Below are positions 45,738 to 57,039 of a DNA stretch of 64,000 bases, piece by piece. Source of the DNA: Ehretia macrophylla (lineage: Eukaryota; Streptophyta; Magnoliopsida; Boraginales; Ehretiaceae); the NCBI GenBank assembly GCA_037974665.1, contig CM075783.1, forward strand, positions 15,904,762 to 15,968,761, written 5' to 3'. The notes beneath the pieces are model-generated. The model saw only the letters and a program-made list of their open reading frames with translations, did not search any database and was not told the origin of the DNA. The translations under genes were made by a program, and so were the position numbers. The first letter of the stretch is position 1; each line of letters opens with the position of its first letter.

Positions 45738-46364
45738 TTTCTCCTATGGTGCTCTTAGCCTTGTGTGTGTTGTGTGAGTGTGTTTTATGTTGTTTCATTG
45801 TATGTTGGTGATATATAAGCAAAGGTCAAATAAAATAAAAGAAAGTCAAAGTTGAGCAAAGTTAATTTTTTAGTATTTTCTAGTCTTTTAATCATTTCTT
45901 AGACAATTTTTGCTCAAAACAATTATGCAACACTTAGACTATTTTAAGGAGCTTATTTTTAGGTGACAAGAAGTTTAACATTCAAACATTTTCACCCGAC
46001 TCGGTTTAAAACTCGATTTTTGCAAAAGAAAGTGTAAAAACCCTTTTAAATTCCTAAGCCGATTTGAAATCCATTTTAGTCAAACACATGTCTATTAATA
46101 TCCGAGGACTAGGTTTTCAATGGCTAAAAAGAACAGTTTCAAAATTATAGCGGACGTGTTTCAAAAATACTATTCATAAAAGTCGACGACAAAATTTCTG
46201 ATGCCGTTTTTTATAAAAATTTCATGAATGCACACATAGCATGTATTAGGAATATAAATAACAAAATTAGCACATTCTAACTCATATAACACATAAAAAG
46301 TTCAAATCACACAAATAGGCAAAGATACGCAAATCGAGGTAAAGACAAAAACTGGAGTTTCACA

Positions 46365-46382
46365 TTCTCCCCCCCTTAAAGA
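46365..46382 (-). other. E polypurine tract
   Basis: In sense, TTTCTTTAAGGGGGGGAGAA directly before TGTGAAACTCC. Confidence 0.88.
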
Positions 46383-46457
46383 AATTTTGTCCACAAAATT
46401 CTTACTTGTTGTATGAAAAAGATCTGGGTACTGTTGCTTCATCTGATCTCTCATCTC

Positions 46458-47480
46458 CTAAGTAGCTTCTTCAATCCCGTGATGCTTCCACAATACCTTG
46501 ACCATTGGAATCTTCTTCGATCTCAACTCCCGTTCCATCTAATCAAGAACGCGAATCAGACGCTCATCATAAGTCAGATTCTCACGAAGTTGTAACGGTT
46601 CTGGCGCCAGAATATGAGAAGGATCCGAATTATACTTCTGCAATTTAGACACGTGAAAGATATCATGGACATTAGAGAAATTCTCCGGTAAAGCCAACCG
46701 ATATGCCAACTTGCCAACTCTGCCGGTAATCTCAAATGGCCCTGCAAACCTCGAACTCAGCTTACCACCTTTCAAGAAGACAATTTGAAGAAAACCCGAT
46801 CCCCGACTACAAACTCTAAATCCCGATGATGCTTATCAGCATATCTCTCGAATCTGCTATGTACTGTAAGCATTCTCTGCCTGATCAACTAAACATTCTT
46901 AATCTTATCTAGAAACTCTGGCATGATAGTCAGATCAATAGTCTTCATCTCTCCTAATTCGTCCCAATACAAAGGTGAACGACACTTACAGCCGTAAAGA
47001 GCTACAAAAGGTGCTATCCCAATAGTAGCCTGATAACTATTGTTATAGGCAAACTCGGTAAGTGGTAGATGTTTCTCCTAGTTCTTATCGGAGTCCAGAA
47101 CACAAGCCCTGAGCATATCCTCCAGAATCTTAATAGTCCTCTCAGATTCACCGTCGCTCTGCGGATTATACGCGGTACTGAAGTTCAACTGAGTACCCAA
47201 AGTCTCCTGAAGTTTCTCCCACAATCGAGAAGTAAATCGAGGATCTCGATCTGAGACAATACTAGATAGAATCCTGTGAAGTCTAACAATATGGTCCAAA
47301 TAAAGATCCGTCAACTTTGCAACTTCATCTCCCATCTTCATCGAAATAACATGAGCTGTCTTCGTCAAACGATCCATGACAACCCAAACTGCATCGTTAC
47401 CCCTCGGTGTTCTAGGCAAACCAGTGATGAAGTCCATCGTAATATGCTCTCATTTCTACTCTGGTATTGCCAACTGCTGA
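46458..47480 (-). pseudogene. pol: E integrase and chromodomain-like tail
   Basis: ORF 47437-47078 starts MDFITGLPRTPRGND (first catalytic Asp), with IVSDRDPRFTSRLW (second Asp) and SDGESERTIKILEDML (Glu). A stop is at 47077. It continues EFAYNNSYQATIGIAPF and, after a frameshift near 46780, GPFEITGRVGKLAYRLAL and DIFHVSKL. The tail IPMVKVLWKHHGIEEATWE (about 46515-46458) is the chromodomain-type C-terminus that may direct integration to heterochromatin. Zinc-binding sequence lies upstream to about 47700, with stops. Confidence 0.85.
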
Positions 47481-49433
47481 AGTAACCCTGCAGGTCGTTG
47501 ATGTTCGGCCTTCACTTACTGACAAGTCAAACATCTAGATACAAACTGAGCAACTTCCCTCTTCATGTTATTCCACCAATAATGTTGCTTCAAATCTTGG
47601 TACATCTTGTTTCCACCGGGATGAATGGTGTATTTAGAATTATGAGCCTCCTTCAGAATACCTCTCGTCAAACCCGGTTCATCGGGAACACATACCCTAT
47701 TTCGAAACTAGAGAATACCGCCCTCATGTAATTTGAAGTCAGACTGATCATCCGTAATCTGATCATTGATCTTCTGAAGTTTTGAGTCAAGTTGCTGAGC
47801 TTCTCTGATTTGAGACAACAATAAAGGTTGAATATGGAGATGTGAACATATCACCCCAACCTTAGTTAATTCTGGTCTCCAATAACTGAATTCCTCAAGA
47901 ACCTCCCACTTCTTAACAGCCAAACAAGCAATACTTGCCTTACGGCTGACAGCATTTGCTATAACATTTGTCTTCCCAGGTAGATAATTGATAGAACAAT
48001 TATAATCTCCAAGAAGTTTCATCCACCTCCGTTGACGCATGTTCAACTCCTTATGTGAGAACAAGTACTTCAGACTTTTATGATCAATGAAAATCTCGAA
48101 CCTACTGCCCTACAGATAATGACGCCACTTTTTAAGTGCGAAGACCACTGTTGCCAACTCAAGATCATGAGTCGGATAATTCACCTCATACGGCTTCAAC
48201 TTTTTAGAAGCATAGGCAATAACCCGGCCGTTCTGCATAAGCACACATCCCAAGCCCTCCTTGGATGCATTACTGTAGATAACTATATTATCGATTCCCT
48301 CTGGTAGAGCAAGTACTAGAGCAGTAGTCAACCTCTTTTTCAACTCCTGAAACCCACTCTCACATTTCTTATCCCAAGTAAAGCTAGTCCGTTTCTGAGT
48401 TAACTTCGAAAGTGCCCCGACAATCTTAGAAAAGTCCTTCACAAACCTATGGTAATAACCCGCCAAGCCAAAGAAGCTACGAACCTCCGAAACATTTTCC
48501 AGCCATTTCCAACACATCACCACTTCAATCTTAGTGGGATCCACAGAAATACCGCTCTGTGTAATCATATAGCCAAGAAAAGATATCCGTTGCAGCCAAA
48601 ATTCACATTTGTTGAACTTCGCAAATAACTGATGCTCCTGCAGCTTCTGTAAGACAAGCCGAAGATGTTGCTCGTGCTCTGATTCAGTCTTGGAATAAAC
48701 CAAGATATCATCAATAAAGATTACCATGAACTGGTCCAAGTACGGCTGAAAGACCCGATGCATAAGATCCATCAATGCTGCCGGTGCATTAGTTAATCCA
48801 CAAGGCATAACAACAAATTCATAATGCCCGTACCGAGTCCTGAAGGCAGACTTCGAATCATCTATGAATCCGAAGCTGATAATACCCCTGCCTCAAGTCA
48901 AACTTAGACTAGACTTTGGCTCTCTAAAGTTGATCAAACAACTCGTCAATCAGTGGCAAATGATACTTATTCTTGATGGTCACATGATTCAAACCACGAT
49001 AATCAATACATAATCTCAAGGTACCATCATTCTTCTTCACAAATAAAACAAGTGCTCCCCATGGTGAAGAACTCTGCCGAATGAAACCCTTCTCCAATAA
49101 CTCATGCAATTGAGTTTTTAGCTCCTTCAATTCAGTTGGTACCATCTGGTACGCTGACTTAGAAATAGGTTGAGTGCCGGGAATCAGATTAATTACAAAT
49201 GCCACATCTTTCTCTAGCGGTAACCCTAGCAACTCCTCGGGAAATACATTAGGATATTCCCGAATAATAGGAACTTTTTCCAACTTTAGTTTATCAGATG
49301 ACTTGTTGATCAAATAAGCTAGATAACCCAAACATCCCTTACTCACCAACTTAACAGCTTTAATTGCTGAGATAACAAAACTCGTCTTAGCATCCCGGTT
49401 CCCTGCTACCTCTACTACTGGCTGATCTAGCAA
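47481..49433 (-). pseudogene. pol: E reverse transcriptase and RNase H, several stops
   Basis: N-terminal part 49433-48924: [42 protein letters not shown], ending in a stop after [10 protein letters not shown] damaged stretch (48923-48809) covers [10 protein letters not shown]. From 48808: [15 protein letters not shown] and the catalytic FIDDILVYS (Asp-Asp at 48707-48712). RNase H has [13 protein letters not shown] (usual SDAS, catalytic Asp changed to Asn), [13 protein letters not shown], a stop near 48109, [16 protein letters not shown] and NAVSRK (usual ADALSR). It has the segment that F1 and F2 lack. The tail runs into the integrase zinc region. Confidence 0.87.
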
Positions 49434-49802
49434 CCGAAACCGTACTACCTTTGTTCTACAGTTTAACTGGGCATCATACTTAGAAAGCTAGTCCATACTC
49501 AAAATAACATCATACCCCCGGATAGAAAATAAGATAAGGTCCGAAGGAAAATTATGCCCCTTGACATGTATTTTACAATCTTTACATACTAAGCCAGTCA
49601 CATACTTATTATTCATAGAAGTACTAATATGAACCATATAAGGCAATCTTTCAGGTTGCATGTTAACACGTTGCACACAAGTAGGTGTAATGAAAGAATG
49701 CATAGCACCATAATCAATCAACACTTTAACAAGTTGATCAAGTATAAGGAAGTTACCTTCCACAACTACCGTATCCTCAGGTATTTCTTCCAAATCCACC
49801 AT
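49434..49802 (-). pseudogene. pol: E protease
   Basis: VDLEEIPEDTVVVEGN, then VLIDYGAMHSFI, where DSGATHSFI is usual: the Asp-x-Gly is present but Ser is Tyr. The flap region and LFSIRGYDVILSMD (usual YDVILGMDWL) follow, then a stop at 49488-49490. The remainder [14 protein letters not shown] reads on to 49434. Confidence 0.85.
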
Positions 49803-50157
49803 GTAGGCCCGAGCCTGAACCCGCTACTACTGAGGTGCACCCCCGGTAGGTTGGCCCTGATAACCTTGGGTCGCTGCCCGACCCTCAGTCCTCTTAAATC
49901 TAGGGCAATCCCTTGCCCTATGCTGATTGCTGCCGCAACCCAAACAAGTTTCCGCTTTCACCCTACAGTCGGCCTTCACATGGCCTTGACGTTTGCAGTA
50001 AGCACACTGCGGTGACAAAGCACTGCCACTGCCCCTAGAAGAACCAGAAGCCGAGAAAGCAACTGTACCAACCTACTGTTGAGGTCTCGCAACACTAGGC
50101 CTATATTGACCCTGAGACTGGGCCGGCCTATACTATGACTGAGCCAGATAAAACCCC
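49803..50157 (-). pseudogene. gag: E gag C-terminal part, zinc knuckles
   Basis: Two CCHC knuckles, CAYCKRQGHVKADC and CLGCGSNQHRARDC, as in NC, followed by a Gly/Gln-rich linker to the protease. Stops lie at the linker (near 49828) and upstream. H is inserted at 50158 in the Gln/Tyr-rich part of gag. Confidence 0.85.
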
Positions 50158-50667
50158 TGTCACGCCCCGACCCAACCCCCAAGCTAAAGGTTAAGTCCGG
50201 ACCCGACACACGGACAGAGTTTCCTCTGTACCGTGGACATTCTAAAAACCTGTAAACACTTAAACAAGGTCCCAACAATACAATACAAGCTTTTCTCAAT
50301 TAAACAACAAAGCTATAAGGCCATCCGAGCCTTATAGTACACAATATCTCCAAAACACACAAGCATGCGAGAACTTGTTGTCAGCATAGTTTTATAATCC
50401 TGACATTCTAGGAAATCAATAAAACAACTTAAAGGATAAAGCATTCTACATTAACCATCCACTCCCAAGCATGCAAGGAAATAAGGCAAGAATAAAAGTT
50501 ATTACAGTTCATAGACTTTCAAAGCTACAACCCAACCAACTAATCTTCAACTTATACAACAAGCATATACATAGCCCTTGGGCTACAAAATAGTACATAA
50601 AGTAATCAGATGAGTCTTCCACATAGCAGCAAAATCATTAACCACCTCAAGTTATCAGACACAGCAA

Positions 50668-50741
50668 CTAAGGTAAAGGCTCGATCTGAAATTCTTCTTC
50701 CTCAACTAAATCAACAAGCTGGGGATCACCCTCAGCGTCTC
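50668..50741 (-). CDS. Candidate last exon in LTR H, acidic peptide
   Basis: After TATCTGTTTCAG the frame reads DAEGDPQLVDL, VEEEEFQIEPLP and stops at TAG. It begins two bases into the exon, the same phase as in family L. The candidate intron is 52080 to 50742 (about 1.34 kb). The frame upstream of the donor is open for about 17 codons to a TAG, with no Met in this copy. Function unknown. Confidence 0.35.
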
Positions 50742-50762
50742 CTGAAACAGATATCGAGGTAT

Positions 50763-50787
50763 GAGCAACCACTGTTGCCCAGTGAGG
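50763..50787 (-). other. CCTCACTG box and hairpin in LTR H
   Basis: In sense, CCTCACTG (50787-50780), stem GGGCAAC, loop AGTG, stem GTTGCTC (one G-U pair), then CATACC. The acceptor TTTCAG follows within 25 nt. Confidence 0.6.
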
Positions 50788-52656
50788 GATATAGTCCCGG
50801 GGCGTGCAATACAACATATAATACAATCATGCAACAATAACACTTAGACAATTAAAGAAACAACGATAACTTAAATAACCACACATTTAAAAGGATACGT
50901 TTCAACAATCCCCTATACACCAATCTTCACTGGTCTTCAATCACGATCCACGAACCACGAACCACGAGCACGATCACGATAAGCCGGCATAACCCCAATC
51001 ACTCCAGTGGGTGTACTCCGGATGTACCCCAAATCCTACGACCCAACATCCCCTGGCAATCTCCGGACCAGGCGAATGAGGGAATAGGGCACGGAGTTTG
51101 AATATCCACCGGCAAGCCCTCTGCCGCCCAGCCGATATTCAACACATCCGCCCCTGACACTATGGTTGCGCAACCACTATGCAATGCACTTAACGATGGC
51201 AAGTTAATAGCAATAATATAAGCATTAACACATATGAGGATCAACAAAGTAGGTTGACCTCGTTGCAATTAGGATAGAAGCAAATATAGAAGCTAATAAG
51301 CAGTTTACAAATGAACATATACCAAATAAGCATAGAATCATACCAAAAGCTCCAAATCAATTTAAAATCACATATAAACACTCAAGAAGTCCTGACATGG
51401 GTTTAGACGTGTGAGACAACTTAAATTGCACCTAAACCCCTTTGTTTTTCGAACTATTTCTCTTCCAAACCAAAGTTAATGATTTCATTTTCAAAGGAAA
51501 CTCTCCCAACCTTCTAACTAACCCCCGAGGTACCCTCTCAACCCTCTAACTCATTCAAATGCCCGCATTTACCCCGAAAGCCCCAAATTCCCTCTTATGG
51601 CTTTAAACTACACATACGTTGTCCGGGCTTCAAACAAGGGATATCAAGGCATCTATAGCACCTAGGTAGCCTAAGGATACTAGAATTGAAGCCCGAATCC
51701 ACCCGGATTCGCATTAACCCCGAAAGCCCCAACTTAAAGTCGGCTATTTTCCATTTTTAGGCAATTTAAGGCAATGCAAGTGCACGGGGCTATTAGGCTA
51801 TCTTCACTAACACCTAAGGCATCTATTAGAAGCATTAAATCAAGCTAATTCGAGCAATTACACAAAACCCTAGAAAAAACGTCACTATTCACCCTAAAAA
51901 TTAAACTAACGATTCTAACTGTTTAAAAAGCGAAACAACGGCTCAAATGTGTTCTCTAGCATTCATATAGATGGTATATTAGCATAGATAACAATTACAA
52001 TGACATTTAATCATGTTTTCAACAATTCAAGAAATGAGCAACTATTTAAAAATGCAAAAACAAGCCATGAAATCCCTCACCAATACGCGTAGGAGCACCT
52101 AGGGACCTTGCAAACACCCTACACTAGTTGCTCAAGGCTTAGAGAGGCTTGGATTGGAGGCTTGGTGAGCAAAATCTCTCTCTTTTCTTCTCTTGCTGCT
52201 GTCGGGTTTGGGGCTCCTGTTTTCAGCTTTTATTATTATTATTTTTTTTTTGCCTTTTTGTGAGCTTAGGTGATATATAGAAGGGTTAAGTTATGGTGGG
52301 GTCATTTGGGTGCTTAAATGATCTATTATAATGCGCGTTGAAAGCTTAGAAGCGAGCCTAAGGGGTGACACATTGGCTAACTAATTAAATCTATAAAGTT
52401 ATTACGTAACACTATTCACTTGACTTCTAAAATTATTTTCTAAACGAGCCCTCCTAACGCCTTTAGCTCAAATGCACATTTTTCCCACTACTTTTACAAT
52501 TAATATGATTTAATAAAAATGCTAATTAATTAATAGAAGACAGTTTAGAAATGGAATGAATAGTAACCCAAGAAGGCAGTCAATAATGCACAGAAGGAAA
52601 TGCGTAAACAAAGATGCAACAGTAATTAAATGCATGGCTAAATCTCGGGCGTCACA

Positions 52657-53618
52657 CCCCTACTGAAACTGAGGCCGATAGTAACCTTGTTGACCCTGCG
52701 GTCTAAAAGAACTCTACTGTGCTGGTGGCCTATACACAACCTACTGTACTGGAGGCCTATATACTCCTTGCTAGCCCCGCGGCTGATATGGCCTCTTACT
52801 AGGCTGACTAGGACCAATCTGTTCCCCTTTCCTCTTCTCTAACCTAGATGCCGCATCAAACGCCTTGGAAATATATCATACTGATTCAGGGCCATTGCAT
52901 CCTGAATCTCGAGCCTCAATCCCAACATAAAGCTCCGAGTCTTACACTTCTCATCTGCTACAAACTCCGGTGCATACCGGGACAGTCTGGTAAAAGTGGC
53001 ATCATACTGAGTCACTAAAGCATCACCCTGAACTAAAGACAGGAACTCCGCCTCTCTCCGCTCCCGTGCAATCCTCGGGACATACTTCGCCCAAAACGCT
53101 ATAAGAAAGATATCTCAGACATAAAGAGTACCTCTTACCTCCCAACCAGATCTCACTATGCGCCACTATTCCTCTGCCTGATCATCAAACAAGTAAACTG
53201 CATAAGTGACTTTCATCTCATCCGTGTAGCCTAGAGGATCAAATATTTTCTCAACCTTATTAATCCAAGTTTTCGCCTTCCTATCATCTGGCTCTCCTTG
53301 GAACCTCGGTGGATAATAACCCAAGAATTCCTTCAGCGTACCACGCTCGTGGTAACCACCCTGAACATTCAACAACTGAATCTGTAATGTCTGTGCTTGG
53401 GTAGCCTGCCCTGCTAGTATCTGTGTTTGCCCTACCATGATTTCTATCATCCTATCCATGGCTACACCAATACGGTCATTACCCCGATCTCGGCCCGGTG
53501 CCACATTATTCGGTGCCTCATTACCACCCTCAGGCCTACCATGCATTCTCGGACGCCTAACCATTCTACTAATCAAAGAGTTAGCACAGGTTATAGCACA
53601 TAGACAGGCTATAAACAA
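52657..53618 (-). pseudogene. gag: E gag N-terminal part
   Basis: ORF 53618-53166 (likely start near the Met of MVRRPRMHG) contains GTLKEFLGYYPPRFQG, TWINKVEKIFDPLGY and AVYLFDDQAEE, then a stop at 53165. Downstream frames continue FLSLVQGDALVTQYD and FMLGLRLEIQDAM with further stops and a frameshift, then a Gln/Pro-rich linker that H interrupts. It matches NC gag closely. Confidence 0.85.
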
Positions 53619-53624
53619 TTATTA

Positions 53625-53765
53625 GCACATAAGCAACAAACTCACATAAAGCACATAAATCACTTAAGTATCAATCACATAAACAAATTGATCACATAAT
53701 CACATAATCACTAAATCACATATTCACTTAATCACTTAATCATATTAACACATAGTTCACTTTTC
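53625..53765 (-). repeat. TTATGTG leader repeats in E
   Basis: + CACATAA/ATCACATAATC words repeated between gag and the primer-binding site, nearly the same as in NC. Confidence 0.7.
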
Positions 53766-53841
53766 TTACACTTTATATATACTTTCATGCTAAGACCATT
53801 ACCCACATTCCAAGAATACCCCGGCTAATAACTAAACATGC

Positions 53842-53853
53842 GCTCTGATACCA
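53842..53853 (-). other. E primer-binding site, tRNA-iMet type
   Basis: + GCTCTGATACCA, five bases from the 5' LTR start at 53859. Confidence 0.93.
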
Positions 53854-54248
53854 CTTAATGTAATGCCCCAACTCGACCCCTCCTACGATCAGTTAGGACG
53901 CAACAGAATTTCGGCAGTATAACGACAATAATATGGACATCAGGGCTCTAAACCAAACCTTTAGATCATCATACAATAAACTCCAAAAATCACCAATCAA
54001 CTCCACAATTAACTTAACAACATACATCGCAACCATATTATACATTAACATTCTTTCAACAACTCATCCATAGTTGTACGCCTCCGTTCCAACATAATAC
54101 AAAGGCTATAATGTACGTTGCAAAATAGATTTAAAACCAATCTAGCAACCTAATCGTAATCAAAAGAAAGACTACTAAATTAACATACATAAGTCTTTAT
54201 ATTAAGGTAGGTTATACAATACATCATGTTACAACAACTAAGATAATC

Positions 54249-54339
54249 TCATGGCAATGACTCCTGCACATAGGACTTATCCACGTAAGGCACATTTCCT
54301 CTTCAAGACGCACATACCCGTAGTCAGGCTCAGTAACAC
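54249..54339 (-). pseudogene. L6 copy of the candidate last exon, 1-bp deletion
   Basis: The frame starts VTEPDYGYVRLEE, then one A is missing relative to L5 (CTTGAAGAGGAAATG), shifting the frame before the usual end. Confidence 0.4.
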
Positions 54340-55454
54340 CTGCTTGCAGACAACGAATGAGAGTGAGCTTCTATAAAACAAGCCCAGTGAGAAATTTATA
54401 GATCTTTAATACGCAATCACATAATCATCTATATAACATAACAATAATTGTAACCAATCAATAAGGATACTCTAGTTGGTGTAGCTCCAAACGCCATCAC
54501 GATCTCAACCATTCTTCTTATAACTCCCCATTACTCATGCACCCGAGGTACCTCACTAGCCCCTCCCCCCATGGCACCTCCGCCCATGCGAGTTGGGATA
54601 GCCTTTGATAGTCATGTCGTTATCAACCCAACAGCCCAACGCTGCCCGAGATGTGGTACACACTTATCAAGACTCATTACAATAATAATAATCCTTCATA
54701 TCTCAGGAGAACAACATAACAGGTTGTCTATCTCCCGGCTTATCATTAATCAATTAATTAATATCATTTCAACAACATAACAATAACTAATCAAATAAAC
54801 AACAACCAACTAAGTTAGATGACAAAGTAGGCCACCCAACTTAACATGCATTAAACCATACAACCAAACTCTAGTTTAACCATCAACAACTCACGATTCA
54901 ATCACTCAAATACCACCCAAACAACCAAAGGTATATTTCAACATTTTAAAGAAAGACAACCCAAACTTCTAAAAGTCATAACTTACATTCTACTAATTCG
55001 ATAACCTCCAAACCAGTTTCTATCACTCACCCACTCGATCAACAACATAAGTTCCCTCGGAAACCAACCATAATCCATCCAAATCAAGCCCAACAACCCT
55101 AAAACCCTAATGCATCATGGCTGAAATTTTCAGACTTTCACACCGACATCACAATCAAAATTTTGGCATTACAACATTACTACCATGTATTTCACAAACT
55201 TTTAGAAACTAACAACAAGCAATTCCAACCACCACAACTCCATTAATTCATCAACAAGCCAACAACTCAATTTTAATACCCGAAAAATATAAATTCATGC
55301 TACAACGGTTCAAAACTTATACAAATACATATAACTGATCCTTAGTATCCACTGAGCAATAATATAACCTCAATTCAACATTCTAACGGTTCAAATTTCA
55401 ATTGTATGCAAAGATATAAATATAGTATTTTAAGATCTAAAACTTTTCTCTTAC

Positions 55455-55590
55455 CTTTGATGAGATATGATGCAATAAATATGTACAATGGATGCCCAAC
55501 AAGTGAATTCAAGCTTTGGTTGACAAGATTTGGCTTTGAATTGCAACTTTTAATGAAAATTTGCCTTGAAAACATGAAGAAAAAATCCAT
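55455..55590 (-). CDS. Candidate first exon in LTR L6
   Basis: Starts MDFFFMFSRQIF and continues through SLVGHPLYIFIAS to the donor AAAG|GTAAGAG. It matches L5 with a few substitutions. Same caveats as L5. Confidence 0.33.
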
Positions 55591-56215
55591 CCTTTTCTCC
55601 TATGGTGCTCTCAGCCTTGTGTGTGTTGTGTGAGTGTGTTTTATGTTGTTTCATTGTATGTTGGTGATATATAAGCAAAGGTCAAAGAAAATAAAAGAAA
55701 GTCAAAGTTGAGCAAAGTTAATTTTTTAGTATTTTCTAGTCTTTTAATTCATTTCTTAGACTATTTTTGCTCAAAACAATTATGCAACACTTAGACTATT
55801 TTAAGTAGATTATTTTTAGGTGAGAAGAAGTTTTATATTCAAACATTTTCACCCGACTCGGTTTAAAACTCGATTTTCGCAAAAGGTGTAAAAATTAAAT
55901 TCTTAAGCCGATTTAAAATCCGTTTTAATCAAACACAGGTCTATTAATATCCGAGGACTAGGTTTTCAATGGGTAAAAAGACCAGTTTCAAAATTATAGC
56001 GGACGTGTTTCAAAAATACTATTTACAAAAGTTGACGATAAAATTTCTGATGCCGTTTTTTATGAAAATTTCATGAATGCACGCATAGCATGTATTAGGA
56101 ATATAAATCATATAATTAGCACATTCTAACTCATATAACACATAAAAAGGTCAAATCACGCAAATTGAGGCAAAGACACGCAAATCGAGGTAAAGATAAA
56201 AATTGGGATTTCACA

Positions 56216-57000
56216 CCCTCCACAAACTGATGGCCAGTCTGAGAGAACTATCAGGATCTGGGAAGACATGCTTTGGGCATGTGTGTTAGACTTTGGGAAG
56301 AACTGGGAGAAATTGCCTTTAGTGGAGTTCGCCTACAATAATAGTTATCAATCTACTACAAGTATGGCTCCCTATGAGGCATTATATGGTCGTAAATGCA
56401 GATCCCCATTGTATTGGGAAGAGGTTGGAGAGATGAGAACAGTTGATTCGACTGTGTTACCTGAGATGATTAAGATGATAGATAATGTTCACTTGATTCG
56501 CTAGCGTACGCTTACTACTCAGAGTCGTCAGAAGAGTTATGCTGATAAGCATCATCGGGATCTCGAGTTTGCTTTGGGTGATCAGGTATTCCTTAAGTTT
56601 TCTCCTCGAAAGGGGTTTATTCGACATGGTAAGAGTGGGAAACTTAGTCCCAGGTATGTAGGTCTATTTGAGATCACTGAAAATGTAGGTCCCTTAGCTT
56701 ACTGGTTAGCTTTATCTCCGAGCTTGTCGAGATTGCACGATGTCTTTCCATGTGTCAATGTTAAGGAAATATCATCCAGATCCTTCACATGTACTTGAAC
56801 CTGAGCCTTTGCAGATTGAGGATAAATTAAGTTATGAGGAAAGACCGATTCGAATTGTGGATCGGAAAGTTCAGGAGCTTCGCAGAGAGAGCATTCCGAT
56901 GGTAAAGGTTCTGTGGAGTCATCACGGGTTTGAGGAAGCAACTTGGGAAAGAGAGGACTAGGTTCAGAGTCAATATCCGGAGTTGTTTGTCGACTAGGTA
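56216..57000 (+). pseudogene. pol: F2 integrase C-terminal part and chromodomain-like tail
   Basis: TDGQSERTIRIWEDML (catalytic Glu), EFAYNNSYQSTTSMAPYE, LYGRKCRSPLYWEEVG, stop at 56502-56504, then LEFALGDQVFLKFSPRKG, LSPRYVGLFEITENVGPL. A frameshift near 56745 leads to SMLRKYHPDPSHVLEPEP and the tail VKVLWSHHGFEEATWERED, stop 56959-56961. Confidence 0.87.
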
Positions 57001-57022
57001 AGAATTGCATAGACGCAATTAT

Positions 57023-57039
57023 TTTAAAGGGGGAGAGAG
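57023..57039 (+). other. F2 polypurine tract
   Basis: TTTTAAAGGGGGAGAGAG lies just before the LTR start TGTAATACCC, preceded by AGACGCAATT as in NB. Confidence 0.88.

Larger units (their letters stand above)
44001..46364 (-). repeat. E 3' LTR (L5)
   Basis: + TGTAACGCCCTAACTCGACC to GGAGTTTCACA. In sense: TATA-like TTATATAT (+ 45811-45818), leader ORF starting MKDFFF (45737), donor AAAG|GTAAGAG at 45599/45598, and the exon 44391-44480. The acceptor reads GCAAGCAAG, shifted by one base relative to L2. Confidence 0.92.
50158..52656 (-). mobile_element. Solo LTR H in the gag of E
   Basis: + TGTCACGCCCCGACCCAACC to TCGGGCGTCACA, 2499 bp. The flanks share (A)CCCC: ACCCC at 50153-50157 and CCCCT at 52657-52661, or ACCCC at 52656-52660 if the last A is counted as target. 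No internal region. Sense is minus: leader, donor ATTG|GTGAGG at 52081/52080, CCTCACTG box with hairpin (50763-50787), acceptor CTGTTTCAG at 50742, and a short acidic frame 50668-50741. Confidence 0.88.
44001..56215 (-). mobile_element. Full-length chromovirus E with solo LTR H inside
   Basis: LTRs at 44001-46364 (2364 bp) and 53859-56215 (2357 bp) flank gag, protease, reverse transcriptase, RNase H, integrase and a chromodomain-like tail on the minus strand. The flanks read ACATT (43996-44000) and CCCTC (56216-56220). The same place in F1 reads CCATC, so both are mutated copies of one 5-bp duplication. The LTRs differ clearly (about one base in ten near their starts by eye), so E is old. Gag is split by solo LTR H. 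Confidence 0.9.
53859..56215 (-). repeat. E 5' LTR (L6)
   Basis: + TGTAATGCCCCAACTCGACC to GGGATTTCACA. Donor AAAG|GTAAGAG at 55455/55454; acceptor GCAAGCAG at 54340; leader ORF start at 55590; exon at 54249-54339. Confidence 0.92.
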
